From assembly GCF_016412875.1 (NCBI RefSeq), contig NZ_JAEKPD010000008.1:124001-188000 (forward strand): DNA of 64,000 nt, given 5' to 3'. Each line of letters begins with the position of its first letter. The stretch's first letter is position 1. Positions 25,514 to 33,999 of this stretch are shown in pieces. Below the pieces are notes generated by a model. It saw nothing but the letters and a program-made list of their open reading frames with translations, was not told where the DNA came from and searched no databases. The DNA is from Palleronia pontilimi (GTDB lineage Bacteria > Pseudomonadota > Alphaproteobacteria > Rhodobacterales > Rhodobacteraceae). The position numbers and the translations under genes were made by a program.

Positions 25514-27976
25514 ATGATTTCCGTCTTCCGTTGGTCGCTGCGCCTGTTCCTGGGTCTTGCCGTGCTGGTGGGCGTCGCGCTGACCATCGCCTATTGGTTC
25601 GCGTCGCGCAGCCTGCCCGATTACAGCGCGAGCTTTACCGTCGACGGCATATCGGGGCCCGTCGAGATCGTGCGCGACAACTCGAACGTGCCGCATATCT
25701 TCGGGGCGACCGACCCGGATGTCTATTTCGGGCTGGGCTTTGCGCATGCGCAGGATCGACTGTGGCAGATGATGCTGCTCAGGCGCACCGCCCAGGGGCG
25801 TCTGAGCGAGATCTTCGGCGCCCGGACCGCGCGCACCGACGAGCTGTTGCGCAGGCTCGATCTTTACAACCTGTCCGTCCGATCGGTCGAGCATCAAAGC
25901 CCCTACGCGCTCAGCGCCCTGCGGGCCTATGCCGCCGGGGTCAATGCCTGGGTGGACGAGGTCAACACGGGCGCGCGCGGACGCGGCGCGCCCGAATTCT
26001 TCCTGTTCTCGCCGTCGATCGCGCCGTGGCAGCCCGCCGACTCGATCGCGCTGGGAAAGATCATGGCGCTGCAGCTGAATTCGCATCTGCCCGACGAGGT
26101 GCTGCGCGCCCGCGCGTCGCTTCTGCTGAAGGACGATGCGCGCGTCGAGGATATCATGCCGAACCCGAGCGGCAACGGCATCGCCGCCCTGCCGGAATAC
26201 GCCGCCCTCGCACCCGGTGCGACGGGTCTGCGCTATGCCGAAGCTCCGCGCGACCCGCTGAACCCGGTCCAGCCCGCGGGCCTTGGCGGCGCGTCGAACG
26301 CCTGGGCGGCGGCCCCCGACCGCGCGGCCACCGGCGGCACGCTCATGGCCAACGACCCGCACCTGAAGCTGAGCGCGCCGTCGGTGTGGTACCTGGCGCG
26401 GCTCGAGCTGCAGTCGGGCGGGGTCATCGGCGGCACCCTGCCCGGCACGCCGGCCGTGCTGCTGGGCCGGTCCCAGACCCTGGGATGGGGCCTGACGTCG
26501 TCCTACCTGGACGATGTGGACGTGCATATCGAGCGGCTCAACCCCGACAATCCCGAAGAGCTTCTGACGCCGTCGGGCTGGCAGAAGATGCGCACGCGCA
26601 CCTCCATCGTGAACATCAAGGACGCCGATCCGATCACCCTGAAGCTGCGGTGGTCCGATAACGGCCCGATCCTGCCCGGACGGCATTTCGACCTGGATAC
26701 CATCACGCCGCCGGGACACCTGACATCGGTGTCGTGGACGGTTCTGTCGGCGCGCGACACGTCGGTTTCGGCGGGGCTGGACATGATGCGCTCGGGCTCG
26801 GTGGACGACGCCATCGCGGCGATGGAGGGCTTCATCGCGCCGTCGCAGAACCTGACGCTGGTCGACCGCGACAAGATCGCGATGAAGATGGTCGGCGCGG
26901 CCCCCCAGCGCGACGACGCGCACCAGTCCAAGGGCCGCCTGCCGACGCCCGGTTGGATCGCCGCGAACCGCTGGGACGGGCGCCTGGCCTATACGACCAA
27001 CCCCGAATTCGTGGCCCCCGAGGGCGGCATCGTCGGCAACACCAACAACAAGATTGTCGACCGCCCCTTTCCGCTGCACGTGTCCTATAAGTGGGGCGAC
27101 ACCCAGCGCGTGCAGCGCTGGCGTCGCCTCATGCAAAGCCGCGAGGTCCACACCCGCGAGTCGTTCATGGAGGCGCAGCTCGACACCGTCAGCTTCACCG
27201 CGCGCTCGCTTCTGCCGCTGGTGGGCGCGGATCTGTGGTTTACCGGCGAAGCCGCGCCCGACGGCACGCCCGAGCGTCTGAGCCAGCGCGCGCTCGAGTT
27301 GCTGGCGAGTTGGAACGGCGAGATGAACGAACACCTGCCCGAGCCGCTGATTTATGCAGCGTGGATGCGCGCCTTGCAGGAGCGGCTGATCCGCGACGAG
27401 TTGGGGCCGCTGGCCGATGAATTTTCCCGGCTCGAGCCGCTTTTCATCGAGCGGGTGTTCCGCGACATCGACGGCGCATCGGTTTGGTGCGACGTGCAGC
27501 AATCGGCGCGGGTCGAGACCTGCACCGACATGGCGCGCCTGTCGCTGGACGACGCGCTGATCTGGATTTCCGAGCGCTACGGCACCGCGCTGGAAAGCTT
27601 GCGCTGGGGCGACGCGCACGAAGCGCTGCACGAGCATCCCGTGCTGGGCGAGGTCGCGGGCCTGTCGTGGCTGGTCAACATCCGCCAGTCCACCTCGGGC
27701 GGCGACAATACCCTGCGCCGCGGTCGCACCAAGGGCACCGGCCCCGATCCGTTCCTGAACGTCAGCGGCGCCGGGTATCGCGGCATTTACGACTTCGCGG
27801 ATCCGGATTCGTCTTTGTTCGTGATCTCGACGGGCCAGTCGGGCCATCCGCTGTCGCGGCATTACGACGATCTGGGCGAGTTGTGGCGACGGGGCGAATA
27901 TATCCCCATGGCGCTGGATCCGGACCTGGCGCGCGCGGCGTCGGTCGGCATCACCACGCTGACGCCCCCGGATTAG
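25514..27976 (+). CDS. Penicillin acylase family N-terminal nucleophile hydrolase (S45)
   Basis: Amidase precursor that self-cleaves into alpha and beta chains. Homologues cleave penicillins, N-acyl-homoserine lactones or other acyl amides in the periplasm. The 820 residues start with a membrane signal (residues 9-29). The alpha chain has AYAAGVNAWVDE, and the beta chain would begin at the nucleophile Ser261 in GLGGA/SNAW, followed by ANDPHLKLSAPSVWYLARL. The ATG at 25514 is preferred because the upstream extension is not signal-like. The last four bases overlap the stop of the convergent VIT gene. AHL quorum quenching is possible but not shown. Confidence 0.88.
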   Translation: MISVFRWSLRLFLGLAVLVGVALTIAYWFASRSLPDYSASFTVDGISGPVEIVRDNSNVPHIFGATDPDVYFGLGFAHAQDRLWQMMLLRRTAQGRLSEIFGARTARTDELLRRLDLYNLSVRSVEHQSPYALSALRAYAAGVNAWVDEVNTGARGRGAPEFFLFSPSIAPWQPADSIALGKIMALQLNSHLPDEVLRARASLLLKDDARVEDIMPNPSGNGIAALPEYAALAPGATGLRYAEAPRDPLNPVQPAGLGGASNAWAAAPDRAATGGTLMANDPHLKLSAPSVWYLARLELQSGGVIGGTLPGTPAVLLGRSQTLGWGLTSSYLDDVDVHIERLNPDNPEELLTPSGWQKMRTRTSIVNIKDADPITLKLRWSDNGPILPGRHFDLDTITPPGHLTSVSWTVLSARDTSVSAGLDMMRSGSVDDAIAAMEGFIAPSQNLTLVDRDKIAMKMVGAAPQRDDAHQSKGRLPTPGWIAANRWDGRLAYTTNPEFVAPEGGIVGNTNNKIVDRPFPLHVSYKWGDTQRVQRWRRLMQSREVHTRESFMEAQLDTVSFTARSLLPLVGADLWFTGEAAPDGTPERLSQRALELLASWNGEMNEHLPEPLIYAAWMRALQERLIRDELGPLADEFSRLEPLFIERVFRDIDGASVWCDVQQSARVETCTDMARLSLDDALIWISERYGTALESLRWGDAHEALHEHPVLGEVAGLSWLVNIRQSTSGGDNTLRRGRTKGTGPDPFLNVSGAGYRGIYDFADPDSSLFVISTGQSGHPLSRHYDDLGELWRRGEYIPMALDPDLARAASVGITTLTPPD

Positions 27977-28677
27977 AAGAGCGACCCAATCGCGTAGGCG
28001 ACGCAAGCCGCGGCACCGCCAATGGCCAACGTCTCTGCGCCCGAGCGCCACCAGGGTGCCAGCGACCAGTGGCTTTTCGCGGCGCCGATGGCGAAGAAAA
28101 CGACCATGGTCATCACGCTGGATACCCGGAAGGCGTCGTCAAGCCCCACGAAGAACGGCAAGAGCGGCACCAGTCCCGCCACGATGAAGGCGCCGAATGT
28201 CGCCAGCGCCGCGCGCATTGGGTGCGGCTCGACCGAGCTTAGTCCGTATTCGCCGTCCAGCATCAGCTTCAGCCAGTTTTCGCGACTGGACGTGATCTGG
28301 GCCGTCGCATCCTGAAGCACCTGCCCCGACAACCCCTTCTGGCGCAGGATCTCGCACACCTCGCGCCGCTCGCCTTCGGGGTCGGTGGCGATGTGGCGCG
28401 CTTCGATCGCGCGCAGCCTCTTGATGTCGTCGACCTCGGCCTTGGTGGCCGAGTAATTGCCCGCCGCCATGGAAAAGCCGTCGGCGAAGACATTGGCCAG
28501 ACCCAGCGCCACGATGACGAAGGGAGACAGGCCCGCCCCGGCCACGCCCGCGACGATGGCGAAGGTGGTCACGGCGCCGTCGATGGCGCCATAGACCACG
28601 TCGCGCAGGTAGCCGCGGCCCCGCGGCGCTTCGATGCGGGTGCGGATCTCGTCGTGGCTGTGACCGTGTTCGGACAT
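27973..28677 (-). CDS. VIT1/CCC1-family transporter (Fe2+/Mn2+)
   Basis: Integral membrane protein of 234 residues with about five membrane segments. The first helix block DVVYGAIDGAVTTFAIVAG and the GLANVFADGFSMAAGNYSATKAE segment are diagnostic of the VIT/CCC1 family. A cytosolic acidic loop with several Glu residues (GERREVCEILRQKG, then SSREN) matches the metal-binding domain. It likely moves Fe2+ or Mn2+ out of the cytosol. The His-rich start (HGHSHDE) may also bind metal. It begins 12 bp after the HerA-like gene on the same strand. Confidence 0.85.
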   Translation of the reverse strand: MSEHGHSHDEIRTRIEAPRGRGYLRDVVYGAIDGAVTTFAIVAGVAGAGLSPFVIVALGLANVFADGFSMAAGNYSATKAEVDDIKRLRAIEARHIATDPEGERREVCEILRQKGLSGQVLQDATAQITSSRENWLKLMLDGEYGLSSVEPHPMRAALATFGAFIVAGLVPLLPFFVGLDDAFRVSSVMTMVVFFAIGAAKSHWSLAPWWRSGAETLAIGGAAACVAYAIGSLF

Positions 28678-28689
28678 GGTCCTCTGATC

Positions 28690-30243
28690 CTAGCGCCCCC
28701 GGAACAGCCCGCCCAGGATCCCGCGCACGATGCGCCGCCCGGTGGTGCCTTTCAGTTCCTTGATGACGACCTTGGTCATCGCCTCGCCGAAGCTGTCGCC
28801 GCGGCCGGTGCGGCGCGTGGACTGCGAGGTGGAGCGCTCGACCGCCGTGCCGGAATAGCGGCGTCCGGCGCGGAATTCGCGTTCGGCGGCCTCGGCCTGC
28901 TGTTCGCGCGCCTCGGCGGCGGCGGCTTCCTGGGCGGCCTGCTCGGCGCGGGCGGTGAGCATCTCGAAGGCGCTGGTGCGGTCCTTCACCGCTTCGTATT
29001 TCCCGGCGATGGGCGAGTTGTCGATGACCGCGCGCCGCTCGGCGTCGGTGATCGGACCCAGCTGCGACGACGGGGGGCGGATCAGCGTGCGTTCGACCAC
29101 GCCCGGGGCGCCCTTTTCGACCAGGAAGGACGTGACCGCCTCGCCCACGCCGACCTCGCGAATGGCGACTTCGGTGTCGAAACGGGGGTTGTCGCGATAG
29201 GTGTCGGCGGCGCGCGCCAGCGCCTTCTGATCGCGCGCGGTGAAGGCGCGCAGCGCGTGCTGAACGCGGTTGCCCAGCTGGCCCAGCACGTCTTCGGGGA
29301 TGTCGTCGGGGGTCTGGGTGATGAAATAGACGCCGACGCCCTTGGACCGGATCAGCCGCGCCACCTGTTCCACCTTGTCGACCAGCGCCTTGGGCGCGTC
29401 GTCGAAGAGCAGGTGCGCCTCGTCGAAGAAGAACACCAGCTTGGGTTTGTCGGGATCGCCCACCTCGGGCAGCTCCTCGAACAACTCGGACAACAGCCAC
29501 AGCAGGAACGTGGCATAGAGCTTGGGCGACGACATCAGGGTGCCCGCGTCCAGGATGTTGATCCGGCCGCGCCCGTCGGTGTCGGTGCGCATGATGTCGG
29601 ACAGCTCCAGCGCCGGTTCGCCGAAGATCTGCTTGCCGCCCTGGTTTTCCAGCACCAGAAGCCGCCGCTGGATCGCGCCGATGGACGCCTTGCTGACATT
29701 GCCGTAGCGCAGGCTCAACGCGTCGCCATTCTCGCCCACCCAGACCAGCAGCGCCTGCAGGTCCTTCAGGTCCAGCAACGGCATCCCCTGCTCGTCGGCG
29801 ATGCGGAAGGCGATGTTGATGATGCCCTCCTGCGCCTCGGTGGCGTCCAGCAGCCGCGACACCAGAAGCGGGCCCATTTCAGCCACGGTGGTGCGCACCG
29901 GGTGGCCGTTCTGGCCGAAAAGATCCCAGAAGGTGACCGGGAAGGCGGCGTAGCTGTAATCGGTGAAGCCGATGGTCGCAGCGCGGCTGGTGAAGGCGTC
30001 GTGCAGCTTGAAGGCGGGGCTACCCGCCCGTGCCAGGCCCGAGAGATCCCCCTTCACGTCGGCCAGGAAGACCGGCACGCCGCGCGCCGAGAAGCTTTCG
30101 GCAAGGATCTGCAGCGTCACCGTCTTGCCGGTGCCCGTGGCGCCCGCGATCAGACCGTGACGGTTGGCGTATCGCAGGCGAAGCACCTGGGGCGCGGCGT
30201 AACCTTCGCCGGCGCCGCCCACGAAGATGTCGGTCTCGGTCAT
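28690..30243 (-). CDS. HerA-like P-loop ATPase (DUF853 helicase-like protein)
   Basis: A 517-residue FtsK/HerA superfamily ATPase. Walker A is GATGTGKT at residues 34-41 and Walker B is [12 protein letters not shown] (Asp274, Glu275). An Arg-finger-like region follows in [16 protein letters not shown] Glu/Ala-rich coiled segment (about residues 425-455) precedes a basic C-terminal tail. There is no NurA nuclease gene nearby, so this is the widespread stand-alone bacterial DUF853 type, whose role is unclear. It probably forms an operon with the VIT-type transporter. Confidence 0.85.
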   Translation of the reverse strand: MTETDIFVGGAGEGYAAPQVLRLRYANRHGLIAGATGTGKTVTLQILAESFSARGVPVFLADVKGDLSGLARAGSPAFKLHDAFTSRAATIGFTDYSYAAFPVTFWDLFGQNGHPVRTTVAEMGPLLVSRLLDATEAQEGIINIAFRIADEQGMPLLDLKDLQALLVWVGENGDALSLRYGNVSKASIGAIQRRLLVLENQGGKQIFGEPALELSDIMRTDTDGRGRINILDAGTLMSSPKLYATFLLWLLSELFEELPEVGDPDKPKLVFFFDEAHLLFDDAPKALVDKVEQVARLIRSKGVGVYFITQTPDDIPEDVLGQLGNRVQHALRAFTARDQKALARAADTYRDNPRFDTEVAIREVGVGEAVTSFLVEKGAPGVVERTLIRPPSSQLGPITDAERRAVIDNSPIAGKYEAVKDRTSAFEMLTARAEQAAQEAAAAEAREQQAEAAEREFRAGRRYSGTAVERSTSQSTRRTGRGDSFGEAMTKVVIKELKGTTGRRIVRGILGGLFRGR

Positions 30244-30317
30244 GCGCCCAAATCCCCCGTCCAGCCAATATGCGCCGAAATCAATACATGGTTAATCAAT
30301 TTGTGCCAGTATGTGTG

Positions 30318-30392
30318 TGTCGGGCGTCCAGATTTGGTGGCCCGGCACCTCCCTGATGGACTGGTCGCGCCCCATGGCGCGGCCTTTTTTTT
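30318..30392 (+). ncRNA. Candidate small RNA 1 ending in an intrinsic terminator
   Basis: An 8-bp stem (30318-30325 with 30340-30347) is followed by a perfect-type terminator: 9-bp stem 30363-30371/30376-30384, loop CCAT, then eight T residues (30385-30392). GTCCA (30326-30330) can instead pair with TGGAC (30357-30361), so two alternative folds exist. There is no coding frame and no plus-strand gene upstream; the neighbour is the divergent HerA-like gene. The promoter is weak by eye (TATGTG at 30310-30315). Transcription is predicted, not shown. Confidence 0.45.
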
Positions 30393-30454
30393 GGGCGTCG
30401 GGCATGTCAAAAGACATTGCGGACAGCCCAAGTGACGCAACGAAAAATTGTGTG

Positions 30455-30483
30455 TTGACGGGCACAGTGTTTGCTTCTAGCGT
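30455..30483 (+). promoter_or_regulatory. Promoter of candidate small RNA 2
   Basis: TTGACG (30455-30460), 17-base spacer, TAGCGT (30478-30483). It has the same layout as the ialB promoter downstream (CTGACA-17-TAGAGC). Confidence 0.5.
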
Positions 30484-30488
30484 CGCCG

Positions 30489-30559
30489 CAATAACAAGCT
30501 GGCCAGTCCAGCAGGGAGAACGCGACGATCGACAAAGGCCCCCTTGCCGGGGCCTTTTT
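30489..30559 (+). ncRNA. Candidate small RNA 2 (about 70 nt)
   Basis: Bounded by the promoter at 30455-30483 and an intrinsic terminator: 9-bp stem 30534-30542/30549-30557 with a 6-nt loop and five T residues. An internal 5-bp hairpin GCTGG/CCAGC sits at 30498-30512, leaving the single-stranded segment GGGAGAACGCGACG between the hairpins. There is no reading frame. It could alternatively be a terminated leader of ialB, but ialB has its own promoter after the terminator. Confidence 0.5.
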
Positions 30560-30587
30560 CACGTCTGGACGGGGCCGGAAATCGGGC

Positions 30588-30616
30588 CTGACAGTCCTTC
30601 CCGAAACTGCTAGAGC
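30588..30616 (+). promoter_or_regulatory. Promoter of ialB
   Basis: CTGACA (30588-30593), 17-base spacer, TAGAGC (30611-30616). Predicted start near 30622, 30 nt before the ATG. Confidence 0.5.
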
Positions 30617-30651
30617 AGCCCCATTCTCACACGATCAACGATGGACCAGAC

Positions 30652-31332
30652 ATGTTGCAGAAGACCAAAACCCTGACGATGATCGCTTTCATGGCCCTGT
30701 CCGGAGCGTCAGTCGCGCTGGCGCAGGACGACGCGGCCGCCACCGACACCGCGGACGAGCCCGCCGCCGCCGCTGAGCCCGCAGCCGAGGGCGCGGACGC
30801 GGCCCCGGCCGAGCCCGATCTGAACATGGGCGAAAGCGTCGAGGACGCGAATGCCGTCGGCCGGTCCTTCGTCGCCGCGAATTTCGGCGACTGGGAGCAG
30901 CGCTGTGTCCGCACCGCCGATGGTGCCGATCCCTGCCAGCTTTACCAGCTTCTGAAGGACAGCAACGGCAACGCCGTCGCGGAAATGAGCATCTTCGCCC
31001 TGCCCCCGGGTCAGCAGGCCGCAGCGGGCTCGACCATCATCACGCCGCTCGAAACGCTGCTCACCCGCCAGGTGACCATCGGCGTGGATGGCGGGCAAGC
31101 CAAGCGCTACCCGTTCGACTTCTGCGCCGAAGCAGGCTGCTTTGCCCGCGTGGGCTTCACCGCCGCAGAAGTGTCCGCGTTCAAGCGCGGCAACGAGGCG
31201 CAGCTGACCATCGTGCCCGCGGCCGCACCCGATCAGACGATCAACCTGACCATTTCGCTGTCCGGCTTCACGGCGGGATACGACGCGGTCAGCGCGGCCA
31301 ATGCCGACAACCCGACCCGCGCCCAGGAATAG
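30652..31332 (+). CDS. Invasion-associated locus B (IalB) family periplasmic protein
   Basis: A 226-residue exported protein. Sec signal at residues 1-24 (cleavage after VALAQ or similar), then an Ala/Glu/Pro/Asp-rich linker to about residue 60, then the IalB domain. The domain has two Cys pairs placed as in the family (WEQRCVRTADGADPCQLYQ and PFDFCAEAGCFAR), likely disulfides. In Bartonella, IalB is linked to erythrocyte invasion; in free-living Rhodobacteraceae its role is unknown. It is transcribed alone after two predicted small RNAs and is convergent with the ketosynthase gene. Confidence 0.85.
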   Translation: MLQKTKTLTMIAFMALSGASVALAQDDAAATDTADEPAAAAEPAAEGADAAPAEPDLNMGESVEDANAVGRSFVAANFGDWEQRCVRTADGADPCQLYQLLKDSNGNAVAEMSIFALPPGQQAAAGSTIITPLETLLTRQVTIGVDGGQAKRYPFDFCAEAGCFARVGFTAAEVSAFKRGNEAQLTIVPAAAPDQTINLTISLSGFTAGYDAVSAANADNPTRAQE

Positions 31333-31340
31333 CGCGACTG

Positions 31341-31366
31341 CCGCGCGCGGGATCGCCCGCGCGCGG
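31341..31366. terminator. Perfect 11-bp hairpin between convergent genes
   Basis: CCGCGCGCGGG (31341-31351), loop ATCG, CCCGCGCGCGG (31356-31366). It lies between the ialB stop and the ketosynthase stop. There is no T-run, but the stem is very stable on either strand. Confidence 0.45.
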
Positions 31367-31368
31367 CC

Positions 31369-32577
31369 TCAGGCCCGCTTCAGGGCCAGCACCGCGTTGA
31401 GCCCGCCGAAGGCGAACGCGTTCGACAGCGCCACCGACACCTGCGCCTCGCGCGCCACATTGGGCACCACGTCCAGGGCGCATTCGGGATCGGGCTCTTC
31501 GTAGCCGATCGTGGGTGCGATCACGCCGTCGCGCAGCGCCATGATGCAGGCCAGCAGCTCGACCGCGCCGGTGCCGCCGATCAGGTGACCGTGCATGGAC
31601 TTCGTGGACGAGATCATCAGCTCGTTCGCGTGCCGTCCGAACACATCGGCCACGGCCGCGCATTCCGTCTTGTCGTTGGCCGCCGTGCCGGTGCCGTGGG
31701 CGTTGATGTAGCCCACGTCCTCGAGCGCGACGCCCGCGTCCTTCACCGCCCCCGCGATGGCGCGCGCAGCACCCTGCTTGGAGGGCATCACGATATCGGC
31801 TGCGTCCGACGACATGGCGAAGCCCGCGACCTCGGCCAGGATCTCGGCGCCGCGCGCCTTCGCGTGGTCGTATTCCTCGAAGACGAACATGCCGGCGCCC
31901 TCGCCCTGCACCATGCCGTTGCGCGTGGCCGAGAACGGGCGGCACGCATCCTTCGACATGACCCGCAGACCTTCCCACGCCTTCACGCCGCCAAAGCACA
32001 GCATCGCTTCGGTGCCGCCGGTGACCATCACGTCCGCAAGCCCCGTGCGGATCATGTGGAACGCCTGGCCCATGGCGTGATTGCTGGACGCGCACGCCGT
32101 GGACACCGTGAAGCTGGGGCCCTTCAGGTTGTGCTGCATCGACACGTGGCTGGTGGCCGCGTTGTTCATCAGCTTCGGGACCACGAAGGGATGCACCCGG
32201 TTCTTGCCCTCTTCGTAGACCGCGCGGTAATTTTCGTCCTGGGTATTCAGCCCCCCGCCGGAAGTGCCCATGACGACGCCAGACCGCGCGGCAAGATCCC
32301 CCGCGAAGGTCAGGCCGGACTGGGCGATGGCCTCGTTCGCGGCCAGAAGGGCGAACTGGGTGAACCGGTCGTAAAGCGCGATCTGCTGGCGGTTGAAATG
32401 CTCGGCCTCGTCATAGCCGTGGATCTGACCGCCGATCTGCACCGACAGCCGGTCCACGTCGCGGATGTCGAGTTGCGAGATCCCGCACCGGCCCTCGCGC
32501 ATGGCCTCCAGCGTCTCGGGGACCGAAGTTCCCAGGGCGTTGATCGTCCCCGCGCCGGTGATGACGACGCGCCTCAC
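31369..32577 (-). CDS. Beta-ketoacyl-ACP synthase (FabF/NodE-like)
   Basis: Condensing enzyme for fatty-acyl chain elongation. The 402 residues have the catalytic triad Cys162 (VSTACASSNHA), His294 (NAHGTGT) and His331 (KSMHGHLIGG). The start overlaps the ACP stop (ATGA). The gene order lpxD-ACP-ketosynthase suggests a dedicated pair that makes an unusual acyl chain, most simply for lipid A, rather than bulk fatty acid synthesis, whose fabF normally sits with acpP and fabG. That assignment is inference. Confidence 0.88.
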   Translation of the reverse strand: MRRVVITGAGTINALGTSVPETLEAMREGRCGISQLDIRDVDRLSVQIGGQIHGYDEAEHFNRQQIALYDRFTQFALLAANEAIAQSGLTFAGDLAARSGVVMGTSGGGLNTQDENYRAVYEEGKNRVHPFVVPKLMNNAATSHVSMQHNLKGPSFTVSTACASSNHAMGQAFHMIRTGLADVMVTGGTEAMLCFGGVKAWEGLRVMSKDACRPFSATRNGMVQGEGAGMFVFEEYDHAKARGAEILAEVAGFAMSSDAADIVMPSKQGAARAIAGAVKDAGVALEDVGYINAHGTGTAANDKTECAAVADVFGRHANELMISSTKSMHGHLIGGTGAVELLACIMALRDGVIAPTIGYEEPDPECALDVVPNVAREAQVSVALSNAFAFGGLNAVLALKRA

Positions 32578-32840
32578 GCCTCTTGCGCCGCCTTCAGGCC
32601 CTCCACCGCGCCGACGATGGCCGCCACGGTCGAGATGTCGAAATCGCCCGCTTTCGGATCGTTGGCGTTGAACGGCACCGAGACGTCGAATTCCTCTTCG
32701 ATGGCGAAGATCGCTTCGACCAGGCCCAGACTGTCGATCCCCAGGTCTTCCAGGCTTTGGGTCGGCTTGATATCGGACGGCTCGAGCATCGCCTGCTCGG
32801 CCAGGATCGCGATCACCTTCTGCTTGACGTCATCGGCCAT
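32574..32840 (-). CDS. Specialised acyl carrier protein
   Basis: An 88-residue acidic four-helix protein with the phosphopantetheine serine Ser37 in LGIDSLGLVEAIFAIEE. It differs from housekeeping AcpP: there is no DSLDTVEL motif, and the loop after helix II is longer (VPFNANDPKAGDFDIS). It lies between lpxD (29 bp upstream) and a ketosynthase (4-bp overlap), comparable in placement to specialised ACPs such as rhizobial AcpXL or NodF. Confidence 0.88.
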   Translation of the reverse strand: MADDVKQKVIAILAEQAMLEPSDIKPTQSLEDLGIDSLGLVEAIFAIEEEFDVSVPFNANDPKAGDFDISTVAAIVGAVEGLKAAQEA

Positions 32841-32869
32841 GGGTCCGCCCTTCTGCTTCGGGCGAAGAT

Positions 32870-33961
32870 TTAGTCATTCGCGTCCGGATTTAAAACCCGT
32901 TTCTGCCCTGCAGCAAGATCGCGCATCATGCGGGGCAAGCGGCGCAGCGCCTTGTAAATCTCGACATGCTGATCCATCCGCACCGCGGGCGTCCCGGCCA
33001 TGACGCGGCCATCGGGCACGTTCGACAACACGCCCGTGCCGCCGGTGATGATGCAGTCATCGCCCACCTTCAGGTTGTCGCCGACGCCCGATTGCCCGCC
33101 GAAGACGCAGCGGTCGCCCACAACGGTCGATCCGGCGATGCCGGTCTGGGCGGCACACAGGCAGTCCCGCCCCATCACGACGTTATGGGCGATATGCACC
33201 ATGTTATCGAGCTTGCAGCCGCTTCCGATCCGCGTTGCCCGGATCGTGCCGCGGTCGATGGTGGTGTTCGCGCCGATCTCGACATCGTCGCCGATCTCGA
33301 CACCACCCAGCGAATGGATGCGGGTCCAGCTCTGCTGCGTGATCTCGCCCTGGTCGCCCAGCGATTGGCGCGCGCGCTCGACGCCCGAGGTTTCGGGGGT
33401 CACGAAGGACAACCCGTCCGAGCCCACCACCGCGCCGGGATGCGCCATGAAGCGATCGCCGATGGTGACGGCGTACTGCAGCGTCACGTGGGGGTGCAGC
33501 AACGCGTCATCGCCCAGCCGGACGCCCGCGCCGATCACGCAATGGGCCGAGATCCTGGCGTTCGCACCCACCACCGCATCGCGCCCAATCACCACGAACG
33601 GCCCGATGGCCGGGTTCGCGCCGATCCGCGCGCTGGGGTGGATCACCGCGCTGTCGTGGATGCCGGGGGCCAGGTCGGGGCCGGGATCGACCATGGCGCT
33701 CAGATGGGCCATGGCCAGCCGGGGACGTTGCACGAACAGCGCGCCCTTCAATCCCAGCGCTTGCCAGTCCGCGCCGTCCCACAGGATCGCGGCCTGCGCG
33801 CTGCCTTCGCCCAACCGTTCGGCGTATTCGGGCTTCATCGCCAGGGCCAGGTCGGTGGGCCCGGCATCGGCAGGCTCGGCTGCCCCGGTGATCTTGAGCG
33901 ACGCATCCCCCACCAGCCGGGCGCCCAGCCCGTCCGCGATCTTGCCGAGTGTGAGGGCCAT
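32870..33961 (-). CDS. lpxD: UDP-3-O-acylglucosamine N-acyltransferase
   Basis: Adds the N-linked hydroxyacyl chain from acyl-ACP to UDP-3-O-acyl-GlcN in lipid A synthesis. The 363 residues have an N-terminal uridine-binding domain, then left-handed beta-helix hexapeptide repeats (about 100-330). The catalytic His lies in VHIAHNVVMG (His259 by motif). It is not in the usual bamA-lpxD-fabZ-lpxA cluster; instead it is followed by its own ACP and ketosynthase and preceded 38 bp upstream by an L,D-transpeptidase gene. It may be a second, specialised LpxD. Confidence 0.9.
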   Translation of the reverse strand: MALTLGKIADGLGARLVGDASLKITGAAEPADAGPTDLALAMKPEYAERLGEGSAQAAILWDGADWQALGLKGALFVQRPRLAMAHLSAMVDPGPDLAPGIHDSAVIHPSARIGANPAIGPFVVIGRDAVVGANARISAHCVIGAGVRLGDDALLHPHVTLQYAVTIGDRFMAHPGAVVGSDGLSFVTPETSGVERARQSLGDQGEITQQSWTRIHSLGGVEIGDDVEIGANTTIDRGTIRATRIGSGCKLDNMVHIAHNVVMGRDCLCAAQTGIAGSTVVGDRCVFGGQSGVGDNLKVGDDCIITGGTGVLSNVPDGRVMAGTPAVRMDQHVEIYKALRRLPRMMRDLAAGQKRVLNPDAND

Positions 33962-33999
33962 GCAGCCGTCCTTTTGCCGGGAAGGTTCCGGCGTCAGGC

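Noticed and set aside
25445-28051. A frame of about 870 codons opposite the penicillin acylase gene
   Set aside because: It has antisense-type composition; the S45 motifs on the plus strand are decisive.
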